A stretch of DNA of 12,491 nt from Bacteroidales bacterium (GCA_030526455.1 JAUNCU010000077.1:1-12491), one strand, 5' to 3'. Shown: positions 1 to 7,475, counted from the first letter of the stretch. Notes: generated by a model from the letters alone, not told the origin. Numbers and translations are program-made.

Positions 1-25
1 CTCTTTAATTATAATACATTTACTC

Positions 26-1732
26 ATGAATAAAGCCGAAATTTCAACCCGATTAAGCAAAGTAAAATCGTTGTCAGATTTCGTAAAACTGCTTAACTAC
101 ATCAAACTTGAAGAATTCGGCACTTTAAGTCATCGTGTCACCGAGAAGCAACTTCTTCATTTCAGCTCTCCCAAAATCGCAAAGAATCGATACAAAACTT
201 TCCAAATAAGGAAAAAAAGTGGCGGGCTTAGAGAAATCAACGCTCCTTGTTACAAGTTAAAGATGATTTTAAACCTAATTAATATCGTCTTTAAAAATGT
301 GTATACACCTAGCAAAGCAGCTAATGGTTTCTCCGAAGGGCGTTCAATCGTTTCAAATGCAGCGATTCACACTGGGCACCACTATGTGTTCAATACCGAC
401 CTTGAGAATTTCTTCCCCTCTATTCCACAAGCCCGAGTATGGAAACGACTTCAGTTGCCACCATTTAATCTTCCAGCAGAGGTTGCGAATGTGGTGGCTG
501 GTCTCTGTTGTCACACCAATGCCGATAGTAGCCAATGTGTGTTGCCACAAGGTGCACCCACTTCTCCAATTCTTACAAATGCAATATGTGATAAACTCGA
601 CCGCCGCCTGAATGGAGTCGCACGCCGATTTGGCTTACACTATAGCCGGTATGCCGACGACATCACATTCTCCAGTATGCACAATGTGTATCACAAAAAC
701 GGTGATTTTATTAAAGAGATCACCCGCATTATCACACAACAGGGCTTCACAATCAATGAGAAAAAAACTCGTCTTCAAAGAGATGGTGAACGTCAAGAAG
801 TAACTGGATTGACCGTAAATGATACGGTAAATGTAGCACGTAAGTATGTTCGTGACCTGCGATGCATTTTACATGTTTGGGAAAAGGAAGGCTATGGTAA
901 AGCCTATTCCTATTTCTACCCTCATTACAAGGACGCAAAAGGCTATATCAAAAAAGGAGAACCCGTTATGGAGAACGTGATTGATGGTAAACTGAATTAC
1001 CTTCGCATGGTAAAAGGCCAAGACAACTCCACCTACCAAAAACTTCTCAATAGATTCTATAAACTGCAGACTCCGATTTTCATTGATAACGAAACCGACA
1101 AAAACGTGTCATATATCTATGTACACTCCTATGGTATCAAAGAATTTGAAGAGTTGTTTAATACGTCAGTAAGTCTTTTTGTATCTCCAACTAAGAAGAT
1201 TTCTGGTAAATGCACTATCGGTAACATCGAGAAAGAAATCAGCATAAGCAACAGCACCAAGAGTTTTCTTTGCAAAAGTGTTGAAACTCTAGTTCCCGAC
1301 AGCGAACACAAAAGCGATAATCTTTCAAAGTGTAATATCACTTTATGCCGTGCAGAAGGCAAGAACTTTTGGCTGATTACCCAAAAAAAGATGAACCGGT
1401 CAAAATGCTTGAGTATTCAGAATGCCCATGTAGATATTGATGAGATACTCAGAATTTGGGAAGAAAACGGGATAGTAGACGCAGTTGCAGCTTTCACCAA
1501 TATACTAAACGGTGAAACAACTTCGGTTACTCCACAAATAGGCGACGACAAGCCTAGCAAGGCAGCAGCACCTAAATCCTCTCAAAAAAGGCAAAAACCG
1601 ATCATCACCCCTGCAAAAACCTATGATTTCGAGGAACCAACAGACTTCCTGTCGGCAGAAGATTTCGAAGAATTTCGTAAAATAAATGACTCAGAAGACG
1701 GTATTATCTGTAATTGGAGTATTAAATCTTGA
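26..1732 (+). CDS. Retron-type reverse transcriptase with C-terminal extension
   Basis: RNA-directed DNA polymerase. Visible motifs are KKSGGLREINAP (residues 63-74), the retron-associated NAAIH (111-115, NAxxH form), RT3 with catalytic Asp125 (NTDLENFFPSI), RT4 QGAPTSP (175-181), the active-site YADD (209-212), RT6 around 242-250 and the retron-associated VTG (259-261). A thumb-like stretch with KLNYLRMVKG lies near 322-331. In retrons this enzyme makes a branched RNA-DNA (msDNA) from an adjacent ncRNA. At 568 aa it is longer than simple retron RTs (about 300-400 aa): residues ~350-495 form an unrecognised domain, 497-535 a Lys/Ser/Pro/Ala-rich linker, then an acidic tail. No maturase or HNH domain is seen, arguing against a group II intron. 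ATG 26 is chosen because the protein then begins as RTs of this kind usually do, but the frame has no stop back to the window edge, so an upstream start is possible. Gene 2 starts 3 nt after the stop. RT identity is near certain; retron membership is likely. Confidence 0.93.
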   Translation: MNKAEISTRLSKVKSLSDFVKLLNYIKLEEFGTLSHRVTEKQLLHFSSPKIAKNRYKTFQIRKKSGGLREINAPCYKLKMILNLINIVFKNVYTPSKAANGFSEGRSIVSNAAIHTGHHYVFNTDLENFFPSIPQARVWKRLQLPPFNLPAEVANVVAGLCCHTNADSSQCVLPQGAPTSPILTNAICDKLDRRLNGVARRFGLHYSRYADDITFSSMHNVYHKNGDFIKEITRIITQQGFTINEKKTRLQRDGERQEVTGLTVNDTVNVARKYVRDLRCILHVWEKEGYGKAYSYFYPHYKDAKGYIKKGEPVMENVIDGKLNYLRMVKGQDNSTYQKLLNRFYKLQTPIFIDNETDKNVSYIYVHSYGIKEFEELFNTSVSLFVSPTKKISGKCTIGNIEKEISISNSTKSFLCKSVETLVPDSEHKSDNLSKCNITLCRAEGKNFWLITQKKMNRSKCLSIQNAHVDIDEILRIWEENGIVDAVAAFTNILNGETTSVTPQIGDDKPSKAAAPKSSQKRQKPIITPAKTYDFEEPTDFLSAEDFEEFRKINDSEDGIICNWSIKS

Positions 1733-1735
1733 CCT

Positions 1736-2830
1736 ATGAAGCAAAAGGAATTAGAACAGTTTTTACACTTCCTCAACCATAACAAAACCCTGACAAAGAG
1801 CCAACGTAAAAAATACGAACAGCTCCTTGCCAGAGATTGTGCACCTTCTGAAGTAATAACCCCTGCAGAACAAAACGAACCTGCAAAACAAAAGATTGTT
1901 GATGATACAATTAGAATACACAACCCAGACGGAGTAATCTCATTCCTTAGGCAGTTTTCTATCGATGACAGTCTAAAATGGTACACCCATAAGTGGGACA
2001 CAAGCGATCCTTTCAGTTTCGAAGACATGGCGTCGACCATAAAAAGTAATCAAGCAAAACTAAAAGGTTTTTGCTTTGGCAAGAATAATGTTGGGGTGCC
2101 AGCACCCCTGTATTACCACGTATGGAACTTCATATGTCCAAACAAAACCAACGTCATAAAAGATCAACATGAGAAGATATTTCCCACGAAATGGGCCGAC
2201 ACTAAACAATGGTGTAAAGAGAACGAAGGAGAATGGCCTGGGAAGTATATTACCCCTGAAGGAGTGTCGTTTGAACACGAGATCAATCGTTTCAAACGCA
2301 CGATTGAATTCCGAACGGATGTTGAAACTGATGAAAAATTTGGCTTTCAAATTAAATCTCTCATAAAAAAGTCCGTACATGGAGCCGTAAAAGTTGAGTT
2401 TACTGACAGGTTCAACAAAATTGGTAGAGAGGCAAAATTCTACTGCTACGTTAATTCAGCTTTTTCTGGTATTAGAAAACTTTGCGACTGGGTAGCAGCC
2501 TACAAAACGTTAGGTGATACACTACTGGTTGACGCTTTTGTTGAAGACAAAATGTTAATTTTGAGTTTACTCCATAAGAATAGCAGAATGACCGGAGGTG
2601 AACAGAAATTTAATGGACTTTCTGGTGATTTTAAAAGTGTCAGAGAAACTTTATTCTCTGTATGCGACTTTGAAATGAGTGGCTTATTAAATGAAGAGAT
2701 GGTTAGAATTGTTGCTCTCGACAAAGAAACGAAGGCTGAAGGCAGTTCCATTATAACCCCGACAAAAATAATTCAAACCCAAGATTCTATCGAGGGTGTT
2801 TCATATTTATTAAAATTTCACTTGCAATGA
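1736..2830 (+). CDS. Unrecognised protein of the RT operon, possibly a degenerate GHKL-like ATPase
   Basis: 364 aa, function unknown. Residues 1-34 are a charged helical segment (TLTKSQRKKYEQLLARD), 35-60 look like a linker, and ~61-180 are a Trp/Lys-rich region (WYTHKW, PLYYHVWNF, PTKWAD, GEWPGKYITP) with no family I can name. Residues ~185-364 alternate helices and strands in an order that loosely recalls a histidine-kinase ATPase domain: a helix with VNSAFSGIRKLCDWV, a strand KMLILSLLHKNS, a region around GLSGDFKSVRETLF, and a closing GVSYLLKFHL like the last strand of such domains. The diagnostic N-box, DxGxG and GxGLG motifs are not visible, so any ATP binding is doubtful and the comparison is inference only. 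There is no signal peptide or membrane segment, so it is probably cytosolic. It starts 3 nt after the RT stop and its stop overlaps the next start by 4 nt (ATGA), pointing to co-translation. That the ORF is a gene is well supported; its role is not. Confidence 0.88.
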   Translation: MKQKELEQFLHFLNHNKTLTKSQRKKYEQLLARDCAPSEVITPAEQNEPAKQKIVDDTIRIHNPDGVISFLRQFSIDDSLKWYTHKWDTSDPFSFEDMASTIKSNQAKLKGFCFGKNNVGVPAPLYYHVWNFICPNKTNVIKDQHEKIFPTKWADTKQWCKENEGEWPGKYITPEGVSFEHEINRFKRTIEFRTDVETDEKFGFQIKSLIKKSVHGAVKVEFTDRFNKIGREAKFYCYVNSAFSGIRKLCDWVAAYKTLGDTLLVDAFVEDKMLILSLLHKNSRMTGGEQKFNGLSGDFKSVRETLFSVCDFEMSGLLNEEMVRIVALDKETKAEGSSIITPTKIIQTQDSIEGVSYLLKFHLQ

Positions 2831-3495
2831 TTTACCTTTTTGAAGACAGGCACGATCGCAGAGACAATTATGCCTTACTAATAAATAAATATAAACCGTT
2901 AATCACTTTCAAGAACTTTGATGATTACATAGTGGATGAGAAAGACAGTCCTATCCAGAATTTGAATAATTCTTTACAAAATCTTGATTCACCCGAATTA
3001 ATCCTGCTCCATGCTTCTTATCGTTTTATCAACGATTCAATAAGTATGGATGATGTGATTTGCGCCATAAAATCTCTATACAATATCCCTGTTGTTATCT
3101 TCAGCGGAGGCTTTGTCCATCCAAGTATTGACAAAATCCAGAACAAGCATCAGATCTTCAGAGTGAATAGTATCGTCATGTACGAGCATTTGGAATATTA
3201 TCTTTCACAAATATCCAAAGGAGAGACCCCTCCCGTAGAAGTTCTCTTATGGGGAGAGAACTATATCCAAAACGTTCTCACTCGCTTACAAAGCAATCTT
3301 GTAAGACTGTTGGTCCATTATACTCCAAATGATGTGGTAGATGAGGATACTATTGATTTAATGCGAGATAGTGTTGAAGACATTCTTCAAGATTACGTTT
3401 TTCAGAAACAAAAAGAGGCTTTATTGAAAATTATTGTTCCTCAGCAAAAATACGATACGCTTTTTTATAATATTCAATTCATCATGAACAAATAG
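2827..3495 (+). CDS. Small receiver-like (pseudo-receiver) protein of the RT operon
   Basis: 222 aa. The N-terminal ~125 residues follow the strand pattern of a CheY-like receiver: strand 1 MIYLFEDR with an acidic pair at Glu6-Asp7, a strand LILLHASY (58-65), a strand PVVIFSGG (88-95) with Ser93 at the usual Ser/Thr position, and a late strand VNSIVMYE. At the phospho-acceptor position the expected Asp appears to be His62, and no Lys is evident at the conserved Lys position, so this is probably a non-phosphorylatable pseudo-receiver used for binding. Residues ~140-222 are mostly helical and unrecognised. Cytosolic: no signal or membrane segment. Its ATG lies inside the stop of the previous gene (ATGA overlap), so the two are probably translationally coupled, and the REC-HEPN gene follows 10 nt later. 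The receiver assignment is by eye from strand order and hydrophobic pattern, so moderate; the gene itself is well supported by its packing. Confidence 0.85.
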   Translation: MIYLFEDRHDRRDNYALLINKYKPLITFKNFDDYIVDEKDSPIQNLNNSLQNLDSPELILLHASYRFINDSISMDDVICAIKSLYNIPVVIFSGGFVHPSIDKIQNKHQIFRVNSIVMYEHLEYYLSQISKGETPPVEVLLWGENYIQNVLTRLQSNLVRLLVHYTPNDVVDEDTIDLMRDSVEDILQDYVFQKQKEALLKIIVPQQKYDTLFYNIQFIMNK

Positions 3496-3505
3496 ACAAA
3501 ATGCA

Positions 3506-5080
3506 ATGAAAATTCTATTCTCACCTAACGATAAACTTATCAATAAAACACAGTCTGAAAAATGGGGAGTCGATGAAATTGTTCTTCCCAGTGAAATAGA
3601 CGATTACAAGTTGCCGGAAGAGAAGAATTTTATTCTCTTCATCCCCACTATCCTCAACGAAGACCTGGCGTTGAATTACGAAGGCGTAGAAATCGCACTC
3701 AGTCTCTATTGTCAACTTTTGAGACGAAATACAACTATTTCTGCAAAAATTGTTTTGCTGGGCATAGAAAGCGTTTCTTCTTTCATGCTAAAGTGCAAAT
3801 ATCCTAAAATCATCAGATGCAGTGGTTTTGATTACAGAATTCTTAACATTCACTCAGTTTCACAATACAAGGAAGAACCAGAACCCATAAATACCGAAAC
3901 TGCATTAAAACATCTTAAAGAGATTGGGCTAACACTTCCAGAATCATATAAGACCAATCATTCATTTGTGAATGAATGGAGTTACTATGTATGGTCTGAA
4001 TACATGAACTATGACAACACTGATGTTAAGAATGTTTTTAAAAACAACATCTACTTTGATTATTTGCAAACCCTTTACCGAAATCAAAAAACAAAAAATA
4101 TCACAGAAGAGCAAGCAAATAAAATTGGTCAATTGAAAGGAACAGTACTTTTAATTGATGACTCTAAATACTGGCACTGCTTTTTTGAAAAATTCTTCAG
4201 AGATACAAACGTGAGATTTGAACATATAGGTTCAGACTTCAAACATCATAACACCAAAGAAATACTTCAAACATGTATTGAAAAAATAAAGGAGAGTAAA
4301 CCTGACATTATTCTCCTCGATTTCAGACTCAACGAAGACAGAGATTATGATGTGAAAAACTTTGCAGATATTAGTGGTGTTAAAGTGCTTAAAGCATTGA
4401 AAGGGAAGCAAAAAAACGACCCATCCCTGCAACATAATATGATGGGGGCAAGAGTTATCATGTTCACTGCGACCGGAAAAATTAAAAATGTATTGAAACT
4501 TAAAGAACACGGTGCAGATGGTTTTGTTTTCAAAGAGCATCCCGAAAAATATTTTGGCAAAACAACTACCCACGAAAACATCAAGTCAATGATTGGCACA
4601 TTAGGTCGAATGCTGGAATGCGCATTCATCGCTAAGCCTATCTGTGAGCATCTGGGGAAGTGGGAGGAAGTGGTTATAACTGCAAAAACAGATGATAGAG
4701 TAACAGACAGAATAAAACATGTTTGCAGCATTGTGCGACGCCTTTCTCAAGGAGATTTCTTAACCGAAACTGATTTGAAATTATTGTATTTAGAATGCTA
4801 TAGCGTATTAGAAGCATTTAAGGAAGGGAATGAAAATATTGACCATGTCATCAAAAAAATAATTGTAAACGACAATTTCAATGTCGATATTAGGCTTCTA
4901 TGGGATAATATCAATAAGGTTAGAACCGCATTAGCACATGGCGATAATAAAGTAGAACTCACTTCTCCTAAAAGAGTATATAATAGCTCCGAAGAAAAGA
5001 TTTTATCAGAGTGGCTACTGAAGTTATGTATGTTTGTATCTGAAACGCTGAAAGTGCATTTTGCAAAAAGCAAGGATTAA
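3506..5080 (+). CDS. Receiver (REC) domain protein with C-terminal HEPN-like RNase domain
   Basis: 524 aa in three parts. Residues 1-~125 are an alpha/beta region (strands KILFSP, NFILFIPTIL, AKIVLLGI, KIIRCSG) that may be a worn receiver-like domain. Residues ~211-350 are a receiver with all signature residues: acidic pair Asp218-Asp219 (VLLIDDS), phospho-acceptor Asp272 (LLDFRL), Thr321 (MFTATG) and Lys343 (VFKE). Thr-to-Lys spacing is 22, as in CheY, while the Asp272-Thr321 stretch is enlarged by roughly 19 residues. Residues ~400-520 are helical and contain KVRTALAHGD, an R-x4-H motif (Arg473, His478) typical of HEPN domains, many of which are metal-independent RNases in toxins and phage defence. 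No DNA-binding output domain is seen, so it is not a normal transcription-factor response regulator. Inference: phosphorylation or partner binding at the receiver switches HEPN activity. Last gene of the packed operon; the terminator hairpin starts 20 nt after the stop. The receiver call is strong, HEPN good, HEPN activity unproven. Confidence 0.92.
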   Translation: MKILFSPNDKLINKTQSEKWGVDEIVLPSEIDDYKLPEEKNFILFIPTILNEDLALNYEGVEIALSLYCQLLRRNTTISAKIVLLGIESVSSFMLKCKYPKIIRCSGFDYRILNIHSVSQYKEEPEPINTETALKHLKEIGLTLPESYKTNHSFVNEWSYYVWSEYMNYDNTDVKNVFKNNIYFDYLQTLYRNQKTKNITEEQANKIGQLKGTVLLIDDSKYWHCFFEKFFRDTNVRFEHIGSDFKHHNTKEILQTCIEKIKESKPDIILLDFRLNEDRDYDVKNFADISGVKVLKALKGKQKNDPSLQHNMMGARVIMFTATGKIKNVLKLKEHGADGFVFKEHPEKYFGKTTTHENIKSMIGTLGRMLECAFIAKPICEHLGKWEEVVITAKTDDRVTDRIKHVCSIVRRLSQGDFLTETDLKLLYLECYSVLEAFKEGNENIDHVIKKIIVNDNFNVDIRLLWDNINKVRTALAHGDNKVELTSPKRVYNSSEEKILSEWLLKLCMFVSETLKVHFAKSKD

Positions 5081-5099
5081 TACTTCCTTATTCCAAACA

Positions 5100-5142
5100 A
5101 ATTCCCCCGCCATTGCTGATTGGTTGCTATGGTGGGGGAATT
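5100..5142. terminator. Bidirectional hairpin terminator between convergent operons
   Basis: AATTCCCCCGCCAT (5100-5113) pairs with ATGGTGGGGGAATT (5129-5142) over 14 bp, with one G-T pair and a 15-nt loop. On the plus strand A/T-rich sequence follows (ATATTATT); on the minus strand a T-rich stretch follows (TTGTTTGG). It sits 20 nt after the REC-HEPN stop and 23 nt after the tamL stop, so it probably ends both transcripts. The tract after the stem is not a clean run of T on either strand. Confidence 0.85.
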
Positions 5143-5165
5143 ATATTATTGGGCAAAATATCCTT

Positions 5166-7475
5166 TTAGAATGGGTAGCCTATGGCTAGGTGGAAGCCTA
5201 GGGCGTCTTTGAAGGAGGGGATGTTGAAGTAGCCGGTTTTGCCGGTGTCGTAGGGGGCGTGGATGCCGATGCCGAGGTCGGCGCGGAGCACTAGCATGTC
5301 CATGTCGAAGCGAATGCCGAGGCCTGTGCCGAGGGCGATGTCGTCGAAGAAGTGTTTGAGGGTGATCTGTCCGCCTGGGCGGTATTTGTCGTCTTCAATG
5401 AGCCACACGTTGCCGGCGTCGAGGAAGAGGGCGCCCTTGAGGTAACCGAGAATGGGGAAGCGGAGTTCCCAGTTGGTCTCGAATTTGAATGTACCCGTCT
5501 GGTCGTAGTAGCCGTTGAGGGTCTTCTGATTGGGGGTGTAGTGACCCGGACCGATGGAGCGCACTGGGAACGCGCGGATGGAGTTGGCACCACCAATGTA
5601 GAACTGGGCGCTATATGGAACTTCCTGCGAATTGCCGAAGGCATGGGCTGCACCGAGGAGCACGCGGCTCACGAGGTTCATGGAGCCTATGCGGCGGTTC
5701 CACACGAGTTGGGTCTGCAGGCGCACGAATTGCGAGAATGGTGTGCCGAAGAGTTTCTTCTCACCCTTAGCACCGCAAATCGACCACAGTCCTGAGAAGA
5801 TGGATCCCGCCTCGGAGATGGTGGAGGTCCAAGTGAGGTTGTTGGGGCCGAAGGAGTTGTCGTAGGTGTAGGTGTACTGGATTTCGGGGATGAACACGTT
5901 GCGGAAACTCTGCGCCAACGCGGGATTGGAAATCATCGCCGAGTCGAAGGCGGCAGTGCTGCTGAGCAACTTGTTGTAGCGCAACTTGAATGGCGAGAAC
6001 TGGTGGGTGGATTTCTTGTTGTGGTGCCATTCCCACTGCATTTCGCCCGCAAACTGGAGCATCTTGAAGAAGTTGGGGCGATTCATGAAGTCGGCACTGA
6101 GCGAGAATTTCGTCCAGTTCATGTAGCGGCTGGTGCGCTTCACAAACTTTGGCGCCAGCAGGCGAGGGATGTCGTAGTTGATGTCGAGGCCGAGTTCATA
6201 GGAGTTGATGTCCACATCGTGGCTACCCTTCACCGACTGCGTTTGCCACTCGTAGGCACCGCGCAGGTTGGCCGAAAGGCGCTCTGCCCCACCCTTGAAG
6301 TTTTTGTGAGAAAGTCCCACCTTGATACCAGGGCCTATGAAACTGTTGGACTTCGATGTGCCTTGAGCCTCGAGCGTGGCTTCGATGGGATCGTCGAGGG
6401 TGCAGGTGATGTGCACGTCGAGCAGGCCATCGCCATCGGCAGTGAGCGAATCGGTGTTGGTCACCTTCATGTCGATACTGCTGAAGATGCCCAGTCGCGA
6501 CAAGTAGAGTTGGGTGCGGTCCATGTTGTCGACACGGAACGGACGTCCGTGGCGCGAACGAATGCACGAGGGTATCAAGTCGTCCTTGATGTTCACGGGC
6601 ACGCGCTTATAGAGCGTGCAGCGGCGGAACTCGAGGGTATCGGTGCGCACTGTGAATTCCTTAGAATTCTGCACGGTCACATACACCCTGTTGCTGAGGA
6701 ATTTCACCAGCGCCATGTTGGGCACATTGGCCGACTTGATCATCTGCATATTGATCACGCCCTTTGTGGTGGTGCTGTCGGCAAGGTATTCCAGATATTC
6801 GGGCTTGAAATAATAGTAGCCCTTATTGCGGAGCACGTTGGTGATTTCGATGCGCACGGCGTTGAGCGAGTCGAGGCAGTAACGGTTGCCCGGCTGGAAA
6901 TAACTGCTGGCGCGCGCCACCGAGTCGATGATGTCGCTCATGGGCGTGCCCAGGTTCAGGTATTTCAGTTCGCCCAGGCGGTAAGGCTCGTTCACCTTCA
7001 CATTATAAGTAATGCTCGCCTTCTTGGGATTCTTCTTGCTATAGTTGAGCGTATAGGCCGCGCTCGAGGAGAAGTAGCCATTGTTCTGGAGCAGCGTGTT
7101 GATCATGTCGACACGCGTTTCGGGACGCACACGGCTGATGAGCACCGGCTGCGCCACCAGTTTCTTGTAGAGCCACCCCTTGATGCCCTTCGCATCGGGA
7201 TTCCAGTGGTTATACACCCACAGGCCTATGGGGAACGGCGTGCGGTAATAGGGCGAATAGAGGGGATTGTTGGGCTTCACGTCGATGGCGGTGAAAATCT
7301 GGTCTTGCACATCGGCATCGAGTTTCGCATTTTCCTGCTGATAATTGAGGCTCTTCACGCCCGTGTAGAGCACATCGTTAGGCCCGAGGCGTGAAGTGGT
7401 GGAGCAACTCACACCCAAGAGCGAGAGCGCTGCCAGCATTACGAGATATATGGTGTTACTTCTTTTCATCATCAT
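5166..7475 (-). CDS. tamL: TamL: lipoprotein Omp85/TamA-family outer-membrane assembly protein
   Basis: 769-aa outer-membrane protein of the Omp85 (BamA/TamA) superfamily, partner of TamB in the translocation and assembly module. The N-terminus is a lipoprotein signal: basic MKRS, a hydrophobic core, then LLGVSC with Cys24 as the predicted lipidated residue. Gly at -3 makes the lipobox slightly atypical. A lipidated TamA is the Bacteroidota variant called TamL. Residues ~30-380 fit POTRA-type periplasmic repeats. From ~385 to the end is a 16-strand-type barrel, opening with GLSHKNFKGGAERLSANLRG and closing with a terminal Phe (HLAIGYPF), the usual outer-membrane signal. The loop-6 motif is IRAF (633-636), with the conserved Arg634 but Ala for the canonical Gly of VRGF. 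Three ATGs in a row begin the ORF; the first is used here, and the second or third would change little. The start is 9 nt after the tamB stop, so the two are one operon. Confidence 0.93.
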   Translation of the reverse strand: MMMKRSNTIYLVMLAALSLLGVSCSTTSRLGPNDVLYTGVKSLNYQQENAKLDADVQDQIFTAIDVKPNNPLYSPYYRTPFPIGLWVYNHWNPDAKGIKGWLYKKLVAQPVLISRVRPETRVDMINTLLQNNGYFSSSAAYTLNYSKKNPKKASITYNVKVNEPYRLGELKYLNLGTPMSDIIDSVARASSYFQPGNRYCLDSLNAVRIEITNVLRNKGYYYFKPEYLEYLADSTTTKGVINMQMIKSANVPNMALVKFLSNRVYVTVQNSKEFTVRTDTLEFRRCTLYKRVPVNIKDDLIPSCIRSRHGRPFRVDNMDRTQLYLSRLGIFSSIDMKVTNTDSLTADGDGLLDVHITCTLDDPIEATLEAQGTSKSNSFIGPGIKVGLSHKNFKGGAERLSANLRGAYEWQTQSVKGSHDVDINSYELGLDINYDIPRLLAPKFVKRTSRYMNWTKFSLSADFMNRPNFFKMLQFAGEMQWEWHHNKKSTHQFSPFKLRYNKLLSSTAAFDSAMISNPALAQSFRNVFIPEIQYTYTYDNSFGPNNLTWTSTISEAGSIFSGLWSICGAKGEKKLFGTPFSQFVRLQTQLVWNRRIGSMNLVSRVLLGAAHAFGNSQEVPYSAQFYIGGANSIRAFPVRSIGPGHYTPNQKTLNGYYDQTGTFKFETNWELRFPILGYLKGALFLDAGNVWLIEDDKYRPGGQITLKHFFDDIALGTGLGIRFDMDMLVLRADLGIGIHAPYDTGKTGYFNIPSFKDALGFHLAIGYPF

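Larger units (their letters stand above)
26..5080 (+). other. Candidate four-gene RT / pseudo-receiver / REC-HEPN operon
   Basis: The four plus-strand genes are separated by 3 nt, a 4-nt overlap and 10 nt, with no room for internal terminators, and end at one hairpin, so they form one transcription unit. All are AT-rich compared with the minus-strand genes beside them. An RT, signalling-type domains and a HEPN effector candidate together resemble the sensor-plus-effector layout of retron and other RT-based defence systems. I cannot assign it to a named retron type. The msr-msd RNA, usually just upstream of the RT, would be outside the window: the 25 nt before the start are AT-rich with no visible structure. 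The operon structure is seen; the defence role is inferred. Confidence 0.7.

Noticed and set aside
1..25. Retron msr-msd RNA inside the window, upstream of the RT
   Set aside because: Only 25 nt of AT-rich sequence are present, far too short for an msr-msd and without inverted repeats.
26..1732. RT as a group II intron maturase or part of a diversity-generating retroelement
   Set aside because: No maturase or HNH domain follows the RT and no intron RNA ends are seen. RT4 is QGAPTSP, and no template/variable repeat pair is visible. NAxxH and VTG point to retrons.
3506..5080. Ordinary transcriptional response regulator
   Set aside because: No helix-turn-helix output domain is visible; the region after the receiver is helical with an R-x4-H motif.
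6003..7394. 463-codon open frame on the plus strand opposite tamL
   Set aside because: Its translation is His/Val/Glu-rich low-complexity of the kind produced by the antisense of a GC-richer gene, and tamL on the other strand has clear family signatures over the same span.
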